Both the position numbers and the translations under genes were made by a program. From contig JACGCM010001245.1 of NCBI GenBank assembly GCA_014058105.1, positions 2,356,001 to 2,420,000 of the forward strand: a stretch of 64,000 nucleotides of DNA, read 5' to 3'. This DNA is from Kingdonia uniflora. Its lineage: Eukaryota > Streptophyta > Magnoliopsida > Ranunculales > Circaeasteraceae. Positions 33,032 through 46,152 of this stretch are shown here, in pieces. How positions within the stretch are numbered: position 1 is the first letter of the stretch; every line of letters begins with the position of its first letter. A model generated the notes under the pieces. It did no database searches. It saw only the letters and a program-made list of their open reading frames with translations, and was not told the origin of the DNA.

Positions 33032-35515
33032 GCATGATAAAATCTTCTCTTTCCATCCATAAGGTATCAATTGACGGTAGGCGAGTGTTGATTATAGAGT
33101 TTTCATCTAAAAAAGATGGCTCAAACAGCTTCAAATGCTCAACATTAATCACCGAACACATCTTCATGAAAGGTGGCAAATCTAATTGGAATGCATTGTC
33201 ACCAATCTTCTTGAGTATCATAAATAGACCATAACGGATAGGTTCAAGCTTCTTACCTTCCCCCTTTAGCCGTTCCTTACCAAAATACAACCAAACTAGG
33301 TCGCCCTCTTAAAAAGTACACCCAACCCGATATTTGTCGTGTCGAGACTTATACTTTGCTTGAGTCTTCTTCAATTGTGCTTCAACCACCTTGTGAACCT
33401 TAAGTATCCTCTCAATGAAGCGCTGAGCTTTAACTTGTTCATCTTCCTCCTTCCCTAACACAATCTTGTCGCCAAGACTAAAAGCCAAATCAAAAGAGCT
33501 ATCAGGCAAGTATCCCAAACAAACTTCAAATGAAGACTTCAAAGTAGAACCATGAATCGCTCGGTTAAACGTAAACTGAAGATACGGTAAACTCTCATCC
33601 CAAGTCTTAGGATGCTTATAATGGAACCCCCGTAGTAAATGTACCAAAGTACGATTAACTACCTTTGTTTGCTCGTCAGTTTGCGGATGAAAAACAGTAC
33701 TTTTCTTCAACTTAGTGTCTATAATCCCCCATAACAATCTTAAAAAATGCCATAAAAAGTGACTATCCCTATCAGAAATAATAGAAGAAGGGAGCCCAAA
33801 ATTCCTCCAGACGTCTCTGAAAAATAATCGCGCTATTTCTTCCCCGGTTATCGTCCTCTAGCATGGAATAAGAATAATCATCTTGCTGAATCAATCCACC
33901 ACCACAAACAAATAGTCATTCTTACACTTGGTCATTGGCAAACCACCCATAAAATCTATTAAAATGTTCTCCCACGGTCGGTTAGGAACTGGTTATGGTA
34001 AGTACAGTCCTATCTTCCGATTTAAAGGCTTAAATATGTTGCATAGCACACAACCACGAACCACGTGAGCAATATCCATCTGTATTTCAGCCAATAGACA
34101 TAACGCCTCAAATTCAAAAGAGTATTCTCAACCTCGAAATGACCTGCCACCTAGGAATAATGTACCTCTCGAATCCAATACAAATGGTCTCTACCCTCTA
34201 GAATGTATAGTAGACTACCCCTATAAATCAAACCATCCTTCAATATATATACTTGCATGTCTTGCCATGTAGTAACTTCTCGTAAATCACACTGAGCTCA
34301 TTGTCGTCATCATACCCTGTAACGTACTCAAAAGGAACAATAGACTGTATCTGCATAGCTACCAACAAAATGGAAATAGTCGGTAATGGGGGTCGAGATA
34401 ACATATCAGCCATTTTATTATCCACTCATTTCTTATACCTGATCATTAAGGTAAACTGCTATAGGTATGACATCTATTTTATATGGCAAGCTTGTTGTAG
34501 CTTGGACTGCGTAGATAAGAATTATAGTGGTTTGTGATCAGAATGTACCACAACCTCCTTCCCCAATAAGTAACTCCGTCAATGTTTTACTGATTGATAT
34601 AATGCGCAGAACTTCTTATCGTAGGTAGGATAGTTGCATACTACTCCTATAAACATCTCAAAATGGTAAGCAACCGGCTTTCCATCCTGTAAAAGAATCC
34701 CCCCTAATGCATAGTCTAACGCATTTGTCTTGACCTCAAAAGGTCGCTGCAAATTGGGCAACGCTGACACTGGTACATCTGTAATCTTCCACTTCAGTAA
34801 TAGAAAAGTCTTCTCATGGTGATCTTCTCACATAAACTTTACCCCAGCCTTTATCAAGGAATATAACAATGCGGCTATTTATGAAAAATCCTGAATAAAC
34901 TTCTGTAAATATTAACAAGAACCCATAAAACTCCTCACTTACGTCACTGTATAGGGTCTAGGCCAATTAGTAATAACCGAGACCTTCTCTGGATCGACCT
35001 TAAGCTCACCACCACCAACAATAATCCCTAAGTATACTAACTCCTTCCCAAGATCGCACTTCTTCCCGTTTAAATTTTTTGATGTGATAGCAAAATGCCC
35101 AATACTTTGCGTAAATGCACAAGGTGTTGATCCCATGTTTGACTATATATTAAGGTATCATCCAAATACACAACCACAAAATTATCAATAAAAGCATGAA
35201 GTACCTCATTCATTAACCGCATAAATATCTTCGGAGCATTACATAACCCAAAGGGTATCACCAACCACTCAAATAGTCCTTATTTAGTCTTGAATGTTGT
35301 CTTCCAAGTATCTTCTTCCCAGATTCTAACTTGATGGTAACCCGACTTAAGATCCAACTTGGTGAAAAACTGAGTCGTCTGCAACTCATCTAAAAGCACG
35401 TCAATCCGTGAAAGCAGATAACGATTCTTCACAGTAATCTTGTTTAGCGCCCGATAATCCACACATGTCCTCCAAGACCCATCCTTCTTCGGCACCAATA
35501 GCACCGGTTAGAATA
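33032..35515 (-). mobile_element. Gypsy pol fragment of another lineage, minus orientation
   Basis: Minus strand pieces, from high to low coordinates: reverse transcriptase ([20 protein letters not shown], then [13 protein letters not shown]), palm with VVVYLDDTLIYS (about 35190), RNase H (EVKTNALDYALGGIL), and integrase with FHPQTDEQTKVVNRTL and YLQFTFNRAIH. A C-terminal tail runs into the LTR junction at 33031. Several stops and frame changes. The usual start of reverse transcriptase is cut at about 35515. It resembles chromovirus-type Gypsy elements rather than Tat; no chromodomain was seen. Confidence 0.75.
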
Positions 35516-37124
35516 ATCTAAAACATTGTCATTCGGGTGTGCAGATCGGGGAATCCAAGGACTCGCCCCACAATTAACCTTGTTAATAGCAAATAGCTCA
35601 GTCATTCACTATAGCAATATCACCAGAGTCAGAAAATAAGTGGAAGCAAAAGATGTATAAATATCAACTGAGAATATACAAAAATTCTAAAATGTACAGT
35701 GACAAGAACTAATACTGAACAAAGAATACTAAAACCATATCAAAATATGTAACGGTAGATCTACTCCAACCCAGTTGAAACCCTCAGCCAAACCAGCAAC
35801 TACCCTACCTCTGAAAGGGTGGGGGAATACGAGAGTGAGCAAAACCACAGCTCACTGAGTAACCCAACAAGCTAAACAACATACTAATATAACTGGTGCA
35901 GAGAAAAAAAAGAGATGAATGTGATATAAGAAACTTAAAGGGAAGGAATAGGAGTATGCTGAAGAGATGTAAGAAATGTGCTACGATGATGTAATATGAT
36001 ATGATATGATATGACATGGCATGACTCTAGAATTACCCTAAAATGAATGCTTATGATGTTATGAAATCAAGAACTAGGCCCTATAAATCAATGTAGTGGG
36101 CTGATCAGCCGCTAATGCATAATAACTTTAAAGAGATCTCAATTGGATACAATGGGAACGATTTTTGTCAAGCTCGTCCAAGCTAAGGATATATTACTTG
36201 ATCAGAGTGTTCTGGGCTTTGCAACCCACGGAGCCAACGTCCGAACTTTATTTCACTTATTCCAAGGAATTTCAACCTTACGGAGGATAAGACGAGGACC
36301 AAAGGAAACTGTCTCACATCATCCCACACTCCCGAAGGGTAATATATATGATAGTGTTCAGTCCAAACTTCACCTACTATTTTAACCCGATGTAGGAATC
36401 CTAGGTCTTATCGAGGGTCAGCCAATGTAGAGCTTTTTTATGTATCTGATCCCATTAATGTAAAAGAATATAACAACCCACACTGAAAATAGATCCCAAG
36501 GATCAAAACACAACGACTGCCAAACCCAGCCAGCAAACATATAGGATACCCATCTGCCTCAGAGAATAGTAAACCATCCTAACCCAACAGCCACAACCTG
36601 GCCAACACACACATAGGATACCCATCTACCTCAGAGAATGGTAAACAATCCCATCACAGGTACCAACAGTGACCACCAGTCACAACAACAAACCACAGAT
36701 GAACACTAATAAATAACCAGTCACAACATCAAACACATCAGTCTCTGAAAGACTGGAACCCAAATCAAGGACAATGCCACAAGAATATCATACTAATGCA
36801 CAGCCTCCTAATAGTCAAGAAGAGACACACACCACATTCTAAACAAGGAAATCAAGTACAGAAGAAAACAATATAGGCCACAATTATATCACAAACACTT
36901 AAAATTCCAAATGCATAACTCTATCTAGCACTAATCAAATTAGTAAAGGAATTTAGCATGAAGGGAAAACTCGCCTGATAAAAGGACAAGCTGCACAACC
37001 GACAACGACAGGGCATACCAAGCCTCAACACCATGGTTCACAACAACTAACCGAACACCACAGGTAACAACAATCAAGCCAATACCAACAACCCAACAGC
37101 CCGACACCATGGTTCACAACAACT
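35516..37124. other. Non-coding, LTR-like insert sequence
   Basis: No gene. It has the look of Gypsy LTR sequence ('acctctgaaagggtgggggaa', 'cacagctcactgag') but no clear LTR ends were found. Contains an (atatg)n microsatellite at about 35985-36018 and a two-copy repeat with 'cataggatacccatct' (about 36542 and 36612). The phrase 'acaccatggttcacaacaac' occurs twice (37029 and 37107), the second next to the junction with element 2 pol. Confidence 0.35.
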
Positions 37125-37720
37125 AGATGGCAAGATTACAGCTATCAACAAATTTGTTTCAAAATTATTAGATCGATGTCGATGGTTGTTCATGCTACTT
37201 TGTAGATTTACCATAAGAGGCAAATAATGACTAAATGAAGAGATCAATTGGACATAAGAATGTGAAGCTTCTTTTCAAGAGTTGAAAAAGTACCTTGGAC
37301 AGTCTCCAGTGATCAACACACCAATAAAAAATGAGGAATTAATGATTTGCTTCGCAATCACTGAAAACTCTCTAAGCTCCGTTCTCATACTATTAGAAGG
37401 GAATATTGAGAAACTGGTGTATTTCATAAGCAAAACGCTTACTCCAGCAGAAGCGAGATATTCTTAAATCGAGAGACTTCTCCTAGCACTCGTCTATACC
37501 TCCCAGAAACTGAAATACTATTTCTAAGCTCATTCGGTGAAAGTCATAATGAACTATCCCCTTCGATAAGTACTATTTAAGAAAGAAAAGTCACAACGAG
37601 TACAATAATGGTCAGTTAGTTTGGGAGAGCATGATATCAAATTCGAATAAAGAACATCATGAAAAGAGTAAGCAGTAGTTGACTTCTTAGCAGACTTCTA
37701 GTAGAAGATCTGTATTGGGA
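37125..37720 (+). pseudogene. Element 2 reverse transcriptase C-terminus and RNase H
   Basis: Plus strand: GKITAINKFVSKLLDRC at the junction, then ELMICFAITENSLSSVL and KLVYFISKTLTPAE, homologous to element 1 at 22741-22977. Everything upstream, including the catalytic Asp pair, is missing. Confidence 0.75.
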
Positions 37721-37794
37721 GGAACATGACCCAGAAATAGCAGAGGAGAATGAAGTTGGTCTACCTGTCAAGTCCATTGAGGAAAGAGCTGAGT

Positions 37795-38401
37795 GGGTCG
37801 CTAAAAATGGTTAGAGATTACTTATAAATGGATCAGCAAGACCCGAAGGATCAGGAGTGGGAATCGTACTGATCACACCATCCAATGACAGGATCGAGAA
37901 ATTAATACGACTTAATTTTGAAGCCACTAATAATGTCAAGAGTACAAAGCCATAATCCATGGGCTAGATATGGTATTAGAAGTCAGAATACCCAAAATAT
38001 CGGCGTACACTGAGTTGTTGCTTATAGTTGATCATTACTCTGAACGATACCAAAAAAATGGAAAGATGATCAATTACGCAGCAATGGTAGTCAAAAGAAT
38101 GAATAGATTTGATAAGACTGCACTAGAATACCTACCTTGTAGTAAGAATCGACACGCCGACTCCCTGACTTACTTAGCTGGGGTGTTAGGTACAAAGGCT
38201 AGGTACCTCAAGATCGAAGTAATATCAGCCCCCAGCATCGATCACGCATCGATATGCGCCTTCAATACTTGGGATGACGAAGAGGAGAGAAGGCCATTCC
38301 TCATTTACATAGGACCTGACAATAAATACGATGAAAAACTCCCAGAAGATCCAAAAGAACGTAGGCAACTGACTGAAAATTCTAAGCGTTACACAGTATA
38401 A
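37795..38401 (+). pseudogene. Element 2 second RNase H-like domain and linker
   Basis: LLINGSARPEGSGVGIVLI, then SNDRIEKLIRLNFEA, YTELLLIVDHYSERYQKNGKM and NRHADSLTYLAG: the additional RNase H-like domain of Tat elements. The first catalytic Asp of the DGSA motif reads Asn. A frame change follows NNV. Confidence 0.7.
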
Positions 38402-39410
38402 AAGAACAAGTTATACAGGAGATCAATGACTGGATCATATCTGAAATGCCTCTCACAAAAAGATACCGAATGGATGCTAAAGGAGCTACATGAAGGGACC
38501 TGTGGATCTTATGCTGCAAGACGATTGCTTACGAACAGGGCAATCGAACAGGGAGTATTCTCGCTAAAAATGAGAAAATTGACTGAGGAGTATTCATGAA
38601 AATGTGACACCTGTCAACGACATGGTCATTAAGATCCCCCCACACTTGAGCTTCATGCCAACAAGGTATTTTGACAATTAAAATGGTGGGCCCTTGATCT
38701 AGTAGGAAAATTTCTAAACACACCGGGCAACAAAAAATTCTTACTCGTGACAACATACTATTTTACTAATTGGGTGGAAGTAGTGCCCTTTTGTCAAACT
38801 CGAGAAGAAGAGGTCGTCATATTCATCTGGGAATATATCATTAGAAGATTTGGCTATCCCCACCTAACTCGAATCGATAATGGGCCCTAGTTCGTTGGAG
38901 AAAAAATGGTCGCATTCCTTAATAAAAGCAACATCATACATTCACTTTCAAATCCATATTACCCCTAAGAGAATGGATAGGCCAAAATCACAAACAAAAC
39001 CATAGTCAATAGAATCAAGAAGTGACTAAAATCAGAAAAGAATAATAAATGGATAAGGGAATTACCACATGTCTTGTGGGCATATCAAACTATACCAAGG
39101 CAGTCAACAGGATGCTCCCCATTTCAACTAGCATATGAAACTGAAGCCATAGTCCCAATAGAGCATCACTACCCAGTCAAAGATCACGAACTAACTGATG
39201 AAGAAGACGAGTTCAAGTTAGCATGTAACATGAACTGGATAGAAAAAACACGAGATCGAGCAGTGGCAAATCTGGGTCGATATCACAATATGTTGGCCAA
39301 CACATATAATAGAAGGGTTCAAAACTGTGAATTCGACATCAACAACCTAGTTATCATAGAGATCCCTAAAAGTAGAAAAGTGCTATATATACTAAATGTT
39401 AGATGATTAA
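38402..39410 (+). pseudogene. Element 2 integrase, decayed
   Basis: Contains the zinc-binding region (CDTCQRHGH), the core (TTYFTNWVEVVPF-like, with DNGP in RIDNGP) and a C-terminal piece open at 39074-39406 starting WAYQTIPRQSTGCSPF. In-frame stops after EEYS and elsewhere. Homologous to element 1 at 20865-21960. Confidence 0.75.
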
Positions 39411-39560
39411 GCAAAAGGTAAAACTCGCTTCGATCTCTTGACTTCTAAATAGTTATACAATAAATCTACTTAAGACATTCTCTAAGAGATTTTATTCTAG
39501 TTTACACCAGCAAAGGTTCCACCAACTTCTAGAGTTCTTGAAGAAATAAACTCTTTTGCT

Positions 39561-42010
39561 CTAGAAACAACTATTTTCTCTACCATATTCTACTTGGTTC
39601 TGGATGATAGGACTAATACTGAGTTCATCTTGATTCAAATATTTAGCACGAAGTATATCTATGTTACCGATAACTCCATTTTTTACCATGAAATCGTGCA
39701 TCATATCTCTCACTTCTTCAATCCTCTTGATTTCTCCCACAAAAAATGTTATAACCCCTGCCAACTACTTCTCATGAAACTCACCTGACGAGAGTCTATC
39801 CCTGTTCGGTATGGACACCTCTATCACATTTGCCTGAGAACTCTTTACAAAATTTATTTGTTTGTGATAACGCCTCTCTAAAATTTCCTTGTCAATGTTC
39901 CTTCATCAAACAGACCTCAAGTTTTGATTTTAGGCTGGTCAATTCCTTCACCATAGCTCACAATTTGACCAAATTGACCTCAATCTTTATTTTTTGATCG
40001 GTCAATTCCTTTGCCATAGCTTGAGAGTTGACCAAGTCAATTTCCATTTTAAATTTTAGATCAGTCAATTCCTTCACTGTACCATTCGATTTTACCAAAT
40101 CGGCCTCTATTTTTGTTATTACTTTAGACAAATAATTTCCACCAACTTGAGAAATCAACAATTCAACCTTCATTTTTTGCTATTATTTCAGTCAAATCCT
40201 TCTCACTAGCTTGAGAGTTCACCAAATCAGCACCATTTTCATTATTAGATCGCTTTATTTCTTCACAGTAGCTTGTGACCTCCATCTTTATATCAAGATC
40301 AGTAGAATTTTCTAAAGCATCATGAGCTACTTTCGAGTCAAACTCTAATTTTTTTATTAAGGTTAGAAAAAGCTCTTTAATGAGTTCGAGCAATTTCTAA
40401 CTCCTTCTGCATAACAGTTGATCCCTCATAATATTCTTTATGAAGTTATGAAATATATTCCTCATACATAATAGTTCCTACACATAAACATTCTACATAA
40501 ATACAATCGCAATTTTACAGTATCATAATTATAAATAAATCATCGAGACACCATTGCGAGCTTAAACATCTTTAGCTTTTAAGCTATGCAGTTTCTAGCT
40601 TCGGTCGTCATACTCTCAATGATAGCAGGATCTTGACAAATCCTTCTTTCTTCTAACACTTTTAAGTAAATTTCCTTGAGACCCACCCCTCTCACTATCT
40701 ATCTCGGCCTCGAGATATATAGTTAACATCATAAGGTCCTTAGTCACTTCTGGAGTATTCTCTCTAATACCACCAAGCAAAAAGGGCCAAATTTTGATAT
40801 ACCTACTCCTATCTTTTCTAACAACTTCATCCTTTCTAATTTTTGCTTTAGCCTAGCCTAACTGGGCATCACATAAACTTCTTAAATTTACTTCACTAAG
40901 AGCTTAATATTCTCTCACCTAAACCGCAATATGTACAGTGGCAAGAGTTGTTACAGCTATAAATTTATCCCCCTAGCTAGCTCTTTCCTTAGAGTGACAA
41001 TAACCAATCCCAGTTCGTTAACATCTTACAAATTAAAATACTTGAATCAAATAGTAGACACAAAAATAATCTATTAAGCCAATCTAAAAGCTTACAACCC
41101 ACCAACAACGAAAACTACCTTCCTAAATTTTTTACAGAGAAATTACTCTACCTTATCTTGGGCATCAGCCTCTCGAGCTTGAGTTTCCCCGAGAGGGTCA
41201 GTACCATCCAAACTAGAAACAGTCTTTCGAGCCGGAGACCGAGTGGCAACCACTTCCTCACCAGGCCCAACGACTTCAGCAGATCGCCCTGCTACGATAG
41301 CCAAAATGTCAACATCCGAGTAGCTATCCTCCTCCTGCAAGCACTGAGCAAGGTTGTCACGAGCAACAGTAACTTCATTAATATTTTCGGTGGACTCTCT
41401 CTCGAGCTTTTCCATGATTAGCTGGATGGAAAATTTCAGGTTGGCAATTCAGCGTTCAAATTAACCTTCTCCTTTACCAGTTTGGCCCGCTCACTCACCA
41501 ACTCCCTCTCAAGCTCAATCGTCCTCTCCGACAAAAGGCTTTTCCCATCCCCGATGCTGAGAACCAAGCCCTTCAGAACATGAGACACTTGGACATAACA
41601 TATTTTAAGCATATGAACTATAGATTGCAGTAATACAAATATAAAGATACCTTAACTTACCCCCCGAAGCTCGACCATCACAGCAGATTTTACTTCAGCG
41701 ACATTAGACACAGCAAAGGTCCTGAAGCTATTTTAAATGGCCAGTATATCTTCATCCACACTAAGCTTTGCAAAAGCCTCCTTTGTTACAACCTCCAGAG
41801 GTGCTGAAGGAGTATCGCTTAACCTTTTCTTTTTTAATGTGCCTTTCGCCTCCTCGACATTTTCAGTAACATAATCGGAGGGAGCACTCTTCAAGCTTTT
41901 CTTCCCACCTCTTTTTTGGCCTGGAATGACTGAACAAGTCCCTGAGGGGATTGGCCTGAGAGCTAACGCTGGAGCCTTTGGGACCTTGGGCACAAAACAC
42001 CAGTATCCAC
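39561..42010 (-). pseudogene. Element 2 antisense ORF-d, coiled-coil protein, decayed
   Basis: Minus strand, reading from high to low coordinates. 41993-41733 has the basic KRGGKKSLK and TLKKKRLSD; 41415-41143 is acidic; 40393-39958 is a coiled coil in which KxExxLVxSxxxxKELTDxK recurs every 21 residues (three heptads). The C-terminal VGEIKRIEEVRDMMHDFM matches element 1. GT...AG-like junctions between pieces suggest several exons. No known enzyme motif. Confidence 0.55.
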
Positions 42011-42706
42011 AGATATGTCTAGTGTAGGCAGAACAGGCGCAGAGGTCAATCCAATTTTCCTTATGTCAGACATTTTTCTCTTTGCTTGGGGTTTTTAAAG
42101 CTTGAAAGATTTTCTACTTACCCCCTTATGTCTGTTTATGCTAAGCACGTTCAATACAACTTGCAGTTCAGTACCTTCTCGGGCTACCACGTTGACAAGA
42201 GACTCTACTTTGGCAACGTTGCACCAAGGATCTACCAAACAAAAATGATCATGTTAGAAAAATTGCAAGAGAAAGGAATGCAGTTCGAAAAAAACAACAT
42301 ATCTACTTACGTTCCTTAAACAATCTATATGATAGATTCAGTTGGTCTTCATAGGCTCGTTGTATACATTCTCCTCTCACCCAAACCAGGTTGTTATTCT
42401 ACACTTTCCCAGCATAGTCAAGGTCGAAGAATTGAGGCTTTGGATAACCAAATAAAAAGTAAGCACCCCCAGTGGCGCTAAAATACTTACATTATAATAC
42501 TTCAGCACATCTTACGAAGTCAATCTCTTTTCTTTTCCCTCCTCAACCCACTTCAAATTCAATGTTTCGCAAACACTAATCACCTCATATAAATTATCAT
42601 TTAACTGAGCAGGACAAGTTTTGATCCCATTCATTATACCCTTAGCAAAATTACTCAGAGAGATACTCGGTCCATAATCAAACTGAGACAAATAACACAG
42701 TAATCC

Positions 42707-43551
42707 TTATGCCAAGTCATCTGACTCATCCATATCAAAGTATTCTAAGGATATGTCCTCAAGAATTCCTCTAACGATCTTCTCCTCCCCTAAATCAGGT
42801 AGTAGGTAGTACAAATTATCATTGTCATCATCGAAGTACTCTTTATACACCCTACCCCCATACTCTATTAAACCTCCCCACATGCCCTTCAAACTACCCT
42901 TATATCTACAAAACTCCTTCCTGGAATCAGGCCCCTCAGGATAACTATGTAAAATCCAAGGAAGATCGCCATCATCACTCCTATCACAGTATAGTCTTAA
43001 TTTGGCCTCATCATTAGAAATAGATATAGTGTCAGGGGTCCTAGCCCTAATGGGATAGACCTCATACCCAATAGAGGTCACATCTTCATTATCTATATTC
43101 TCTTCATTTAAAGTTCGTCTGAATGTAGTAGGGTCCATCTCAAATGATGAGCTCCAAGCAGAAGGAATCCTACTTTTTAACACTTTTTCACGCATCTAAA
43201 CCTACATCGAGGTCCAGGTATGTATCAATTTCAGTTTCTCAGTTCGAAGATCCTAATTACAACATATGATAATACATATCTATTAATATTATAACATATA
43301 TTAAACCCATTTTTTGTAATATCTATAATTAAATAACATAAAAAAATCAATTTTCTTTTTCCCCAATTTTTAGTACATAACAAACAGACTTTCTAGATGT
43401 ATTTCGAAGTTCAAATAACAACTAGAGGGAAAAGAATAAATCCCTAGAAATTGCATACAACAATAACAATAAATTAAAATTGACAAACCAAACTCCACTA
43501 ACCATCAATGACAGAAAACGAATCCGGAACCGCAGTATTTTCCCTCCTCAT
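42707..43551 (-). pseudogene. Element 2 antisense ORF-c, two exons, frameshifted at the exon 2 start
   Basis: Exon 1 is 43551-43503 (49 nt, PDSFSVID at its end) with donor G|GTTAGT. The intron ends in TTTAG near 43196; exon 2 is open from there to the TAA at 42707 (162 codons). Homology to element 1 ORF-c runs through both exons, ending DDLA-stop versus GDLD-stop. Next to the acceptor the sequence is about 2 nt shorter than in element 1, so exon 1 does not join exon 2 in frame; otherwise exon 2 has stayed open. Confidence 0.6.
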
Positions 43552-43725
43552 AAAATGTTTTGCCTTCAAAGAGAATACAACCTCTTCTTCTCTGATAAAG
43601 CTAGCCACCTTTTCTTGTTTTCTCTCTCAAGAATTTTTACAGTCCAATTTTTTCCTCTGTCTTCCTCTCTCTAGAATTTCTTCTCTTTGAATTTTGTAAC
43701 TTTTTGAATGGAGGATAAGGAGAAA

Positions 43726-43733
43726 TATTTATA
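43726..43733 (-). promoter_or_regulatory. TATA box of element 2 ORF-c
   Basis: TATAAATA on the minus strand, last base 175 nt before the ATG at 43551, the same spacing as in element 1. Confidence 0.65.
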
Positions 43734-43889
43734 AGACATCCCTCAAATTACTAGCAGTTATTGAGAACTGTATCAGTCGCTCTCAGTTTTCCATCTAAGA
43801 CATACTTTCCTCTTTTCATGTCAAACAAGTTATACCTTTGGAAATTGATCCCCTTTCATCATTACAACCATTAAAATACTTAGAGTGAG

Positions 43890-43894
<5 letters not shown>

Positions 43895-43926
<32 letters not shown>
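43895..43926 (-). repeat. (GA)n tract upstream of element 2 ORF-c (CT on plus strand)
   Basis: Sixteen dinucleotide units, 162 nt before the TATA box. Confidence 0.85.
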
Positions 43927-43929
<3 letters not shown>

Positions 43930-44315
43930 CTCACCCTCCACTCAGACTTTCCCACTTCCATGGCAATTTTGAAATGGCTCGTTACACAGGAATCGAATTA
44001 TTATTGATTTTTTATACAGACCTCCAAGTTCCTATATACATCTAACAATCGTAATAGAACAATCTAACTTATTTATAAGTAAATGAACAGATATTCCAAT
44101 GAAAACAGATATTCAAAATTTAAATTATTTTACCATAATAAATAATAAGTAAGGAGAAAATTACGAAAAGTCAAAACTGAAAATATTATTCACTTTATTT
44201 CACCAATCCGAATAAAACGACCTACAAATAAATTGAACTCCTAAAAATAGTTATACTTAAAACAACCGAGGTGCCCCACAACACCACATCTGATAACTTC
44301 GCCCCCAGTGATCAT

Positions 44316-44593
44316 CTAGTTTTCCTCGAATATCTCATCAAGAGAAATCTCTCTCACGTCAATCTTTCGTGCTTCAGGCTCGACAATCATATCACGAAAC
44401 ACTTCATACCAAAAGTGTCGATTCACCTCGATTTCTCTCACTTTCAAATTCAAACCTTCCACCTGTAAATCAGAAATAGGTATCTCGGTGTCATAACCAA
44501 GCAATCCAAAAATTTGTTCACGTACTTTGGCAACCTTTATTGCCAACGCCCTTCAGCAGGCTGACGAGCCCTCTGCGAGCGAGTTCTCACAAT
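44316..44593 (-). pseudogene. Element 2 antisense ORF-b, start codon lost
   Basis: A start ATG has become ATT at 44593 (followed by VRTRSQRARQ, compare MVRTRT in element 1). A frame change leads into an open piece with LLGYDTEIPISDLQVEGLN, EVNRHFWYEVF and ISLDEIFEEN. TATAAATA stands 33 nt upstream (44626-44633). Confidence 0.55.
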
Positions 44594-44625
44594 GATTCCT
44601 ATGCATAACTTATTGGTCACTTCTC

Positions 44626-44633
44626 TATTTATA
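44626..44633 (-). promoter_or_regulatory. TATA box of element 2 ORF-b
   Basis: TATAAATA within TTATCTATAAATA on the minus strand, just upstream of the ORF-b start. Confidence 0.5.
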
Positions 44634-44946
44634 GATAAACAGAAACATGGATAATATCAAATCAAGTATATCAAGGAATAAGGATATTATGAGATAAAGG
44701 TACACAGTTGTCATATTTATACATAATAGCTAATATGCAGGTCAAGAAAAATTGCAACATATAGAAAAATATTATTTCATCAAATCAAACAGAATGTCAT
44801 CATAGTTCAAAATTCATTTCGAACAGTGAAAAAATGGAGTACAAAAATAGTATAAAAAACTATTGTATCAGTTCGATAACAGTTCGAAAGACACATTTTA
44901 TTACTTTCAAAACAAAACAAAAATACATAAAAAAAAATACATAACA

Positions 44947-45261
44947 CTAATCACAGACAGAGAAACTATGGGCCCTCTTTGGGATAACACCAACAACTTC
45001 ATCCTCCTCCAAGATGGCCTACTTTGGAATGCGATGTAGACCACCCTGGCGCTACTGTATCGTCTTAATGATATAATGAAAATAGAACATCTGAAAGAAA
45101 TTTTTATCAGCTTTTTCCACCTCCTCCTCTATCATGTCATAGTACATTGACAAGCCATGAATATGAGTCTTAGCAGCAAGGGAATGAGTCCCAAAATACC
45201 GAAGTTGAAGCTCCTCGATCTTTGCCTGAATTTTAGCCTCTTGGTTTAAGCCTCAAGTCAT
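44947..45261 (-). pseudogene. Element 2 antisense ORF-a with three in-frame stops
   Basis: ATG at 45261 to TAG at 44947 in a single frame of 104 codons, with stops at codon 3 (TGA) and two later TAGs. Contains IEELQLRYFGTHSL, aligned to element 1 ORF-a. Confidence 0.6.
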
Positions 45262-45629
45262 GACAATTATCATTTACACACAGAAATGTCAAAGATAAAT
45301 GTACTTGGGAAGAAGAATGATGGTCAGGAGACAAAGAACCAGTACTTATAGCAGTCATAACATTCATTTTTTGTAATTAATTCCATGGTAATCATTATTA
45401 AAGGCAACAGTTCATGGGAACTTCAATAGTCAACATCAATTGTAATGCTCCAGTCTCTAATAGTCAAGAATAATTCCAAGAATACGAATTAAATATCAAC
45501 ATTAAATCCAAAGATCACTTCAACAGATAGACCGATTCCATTCAAACGTCAAGCTCGACTAAAACTTCTCAAATTAAGCCACTCACCTTGATTCGAACTA
45601 CTCAACTCAAGCCACCCGTGCCTTCAATT

Positions 45630-45642
45630 GAGTGGGGGCGAT
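45630..45642 (+). promoter_or_regulatory. Element 2 polypurine tract
   Basis: GAGTGGGGGCGAT directly before the 3' LTR; shares GGGGCGAT with element 1. Confidence 0.75.
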
Positions 45643-46147
45643 TGTAGGGACCTGTCCCTCGAGCTTATATTATATCAAACTAACAAATTTCCAGACTCAC
45701 GCAAAACTTGGAAGTCATACGCCCTATCAATGTTGACACCTGGATATAGAAGAATAAGTCAAGAACACCTGTCCTCACGAATTGGTAGTTACAAAAGCGA
45801 TTTCCATAAAATTTACCACTCTTCTCCCAATCTAAGAGAACGTGTTGCCACCCACAAACTGATTATAAAATCTATAAATAGGACAGAGGTGATAGAAGAC
45901 AAGGACGAGATTTTGGAGAAAAAAAATACACAGTGAGAAATATTCTAGAGCACCTACCTTTTGTAACTTGCAATATTCGAGCAATAAAGTGATTCATTCA
46001 AATCCTCAAACTGAGGTCGTGGTTTTTATCTATTCAAAGGTTTCCACACTAAACTCGTAATATATCTTGTTAGTAGTTTATAATTGTTTGTGGTACAGGT
46101 ATTCTTGGTGTAAGAGACGAATCGAGCTACGAATTTAAGTCCTTACA
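45643..46147 (+). repeat. Element 2, 3' LTR
   Basis: 505 bp, TGTAGGGACCTGTCCCTCGA ... CCTTACA, followed by the target duplication GTAAC. Its first 22 bases are nearly the same as those of element 1 read on the minus strand, showing one family. Confidence 0.85.
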
Positions 46148-46152
46148 GTAAC

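Larger units (their letters stand above)
32747..46147 (+). mobile_element. Tat-type Gypsy retrotransposon, element 2, plus orientation, rearranged
   Basis: Starts TGTAGGGACC and ends CCTTACA, with a perfect 5-bp target duplication GTAAC (32742-32746 and 46148-46152). The 5' LTR is cut at about 33031. Primer site, gag, protease and the front of reverse transcriptase are gone and replaced by minus-strand sequence from another Gypsy element (about 33032-37124). From 37125, plus-strand reverse transcriptase tail, RNase H domains and integrase follow, then antisense genes ORF-d to ORF-a, the purine tract and a full 3' LTR. It is the same family as element 1 but clearly diverged. Confidence 0.8.
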
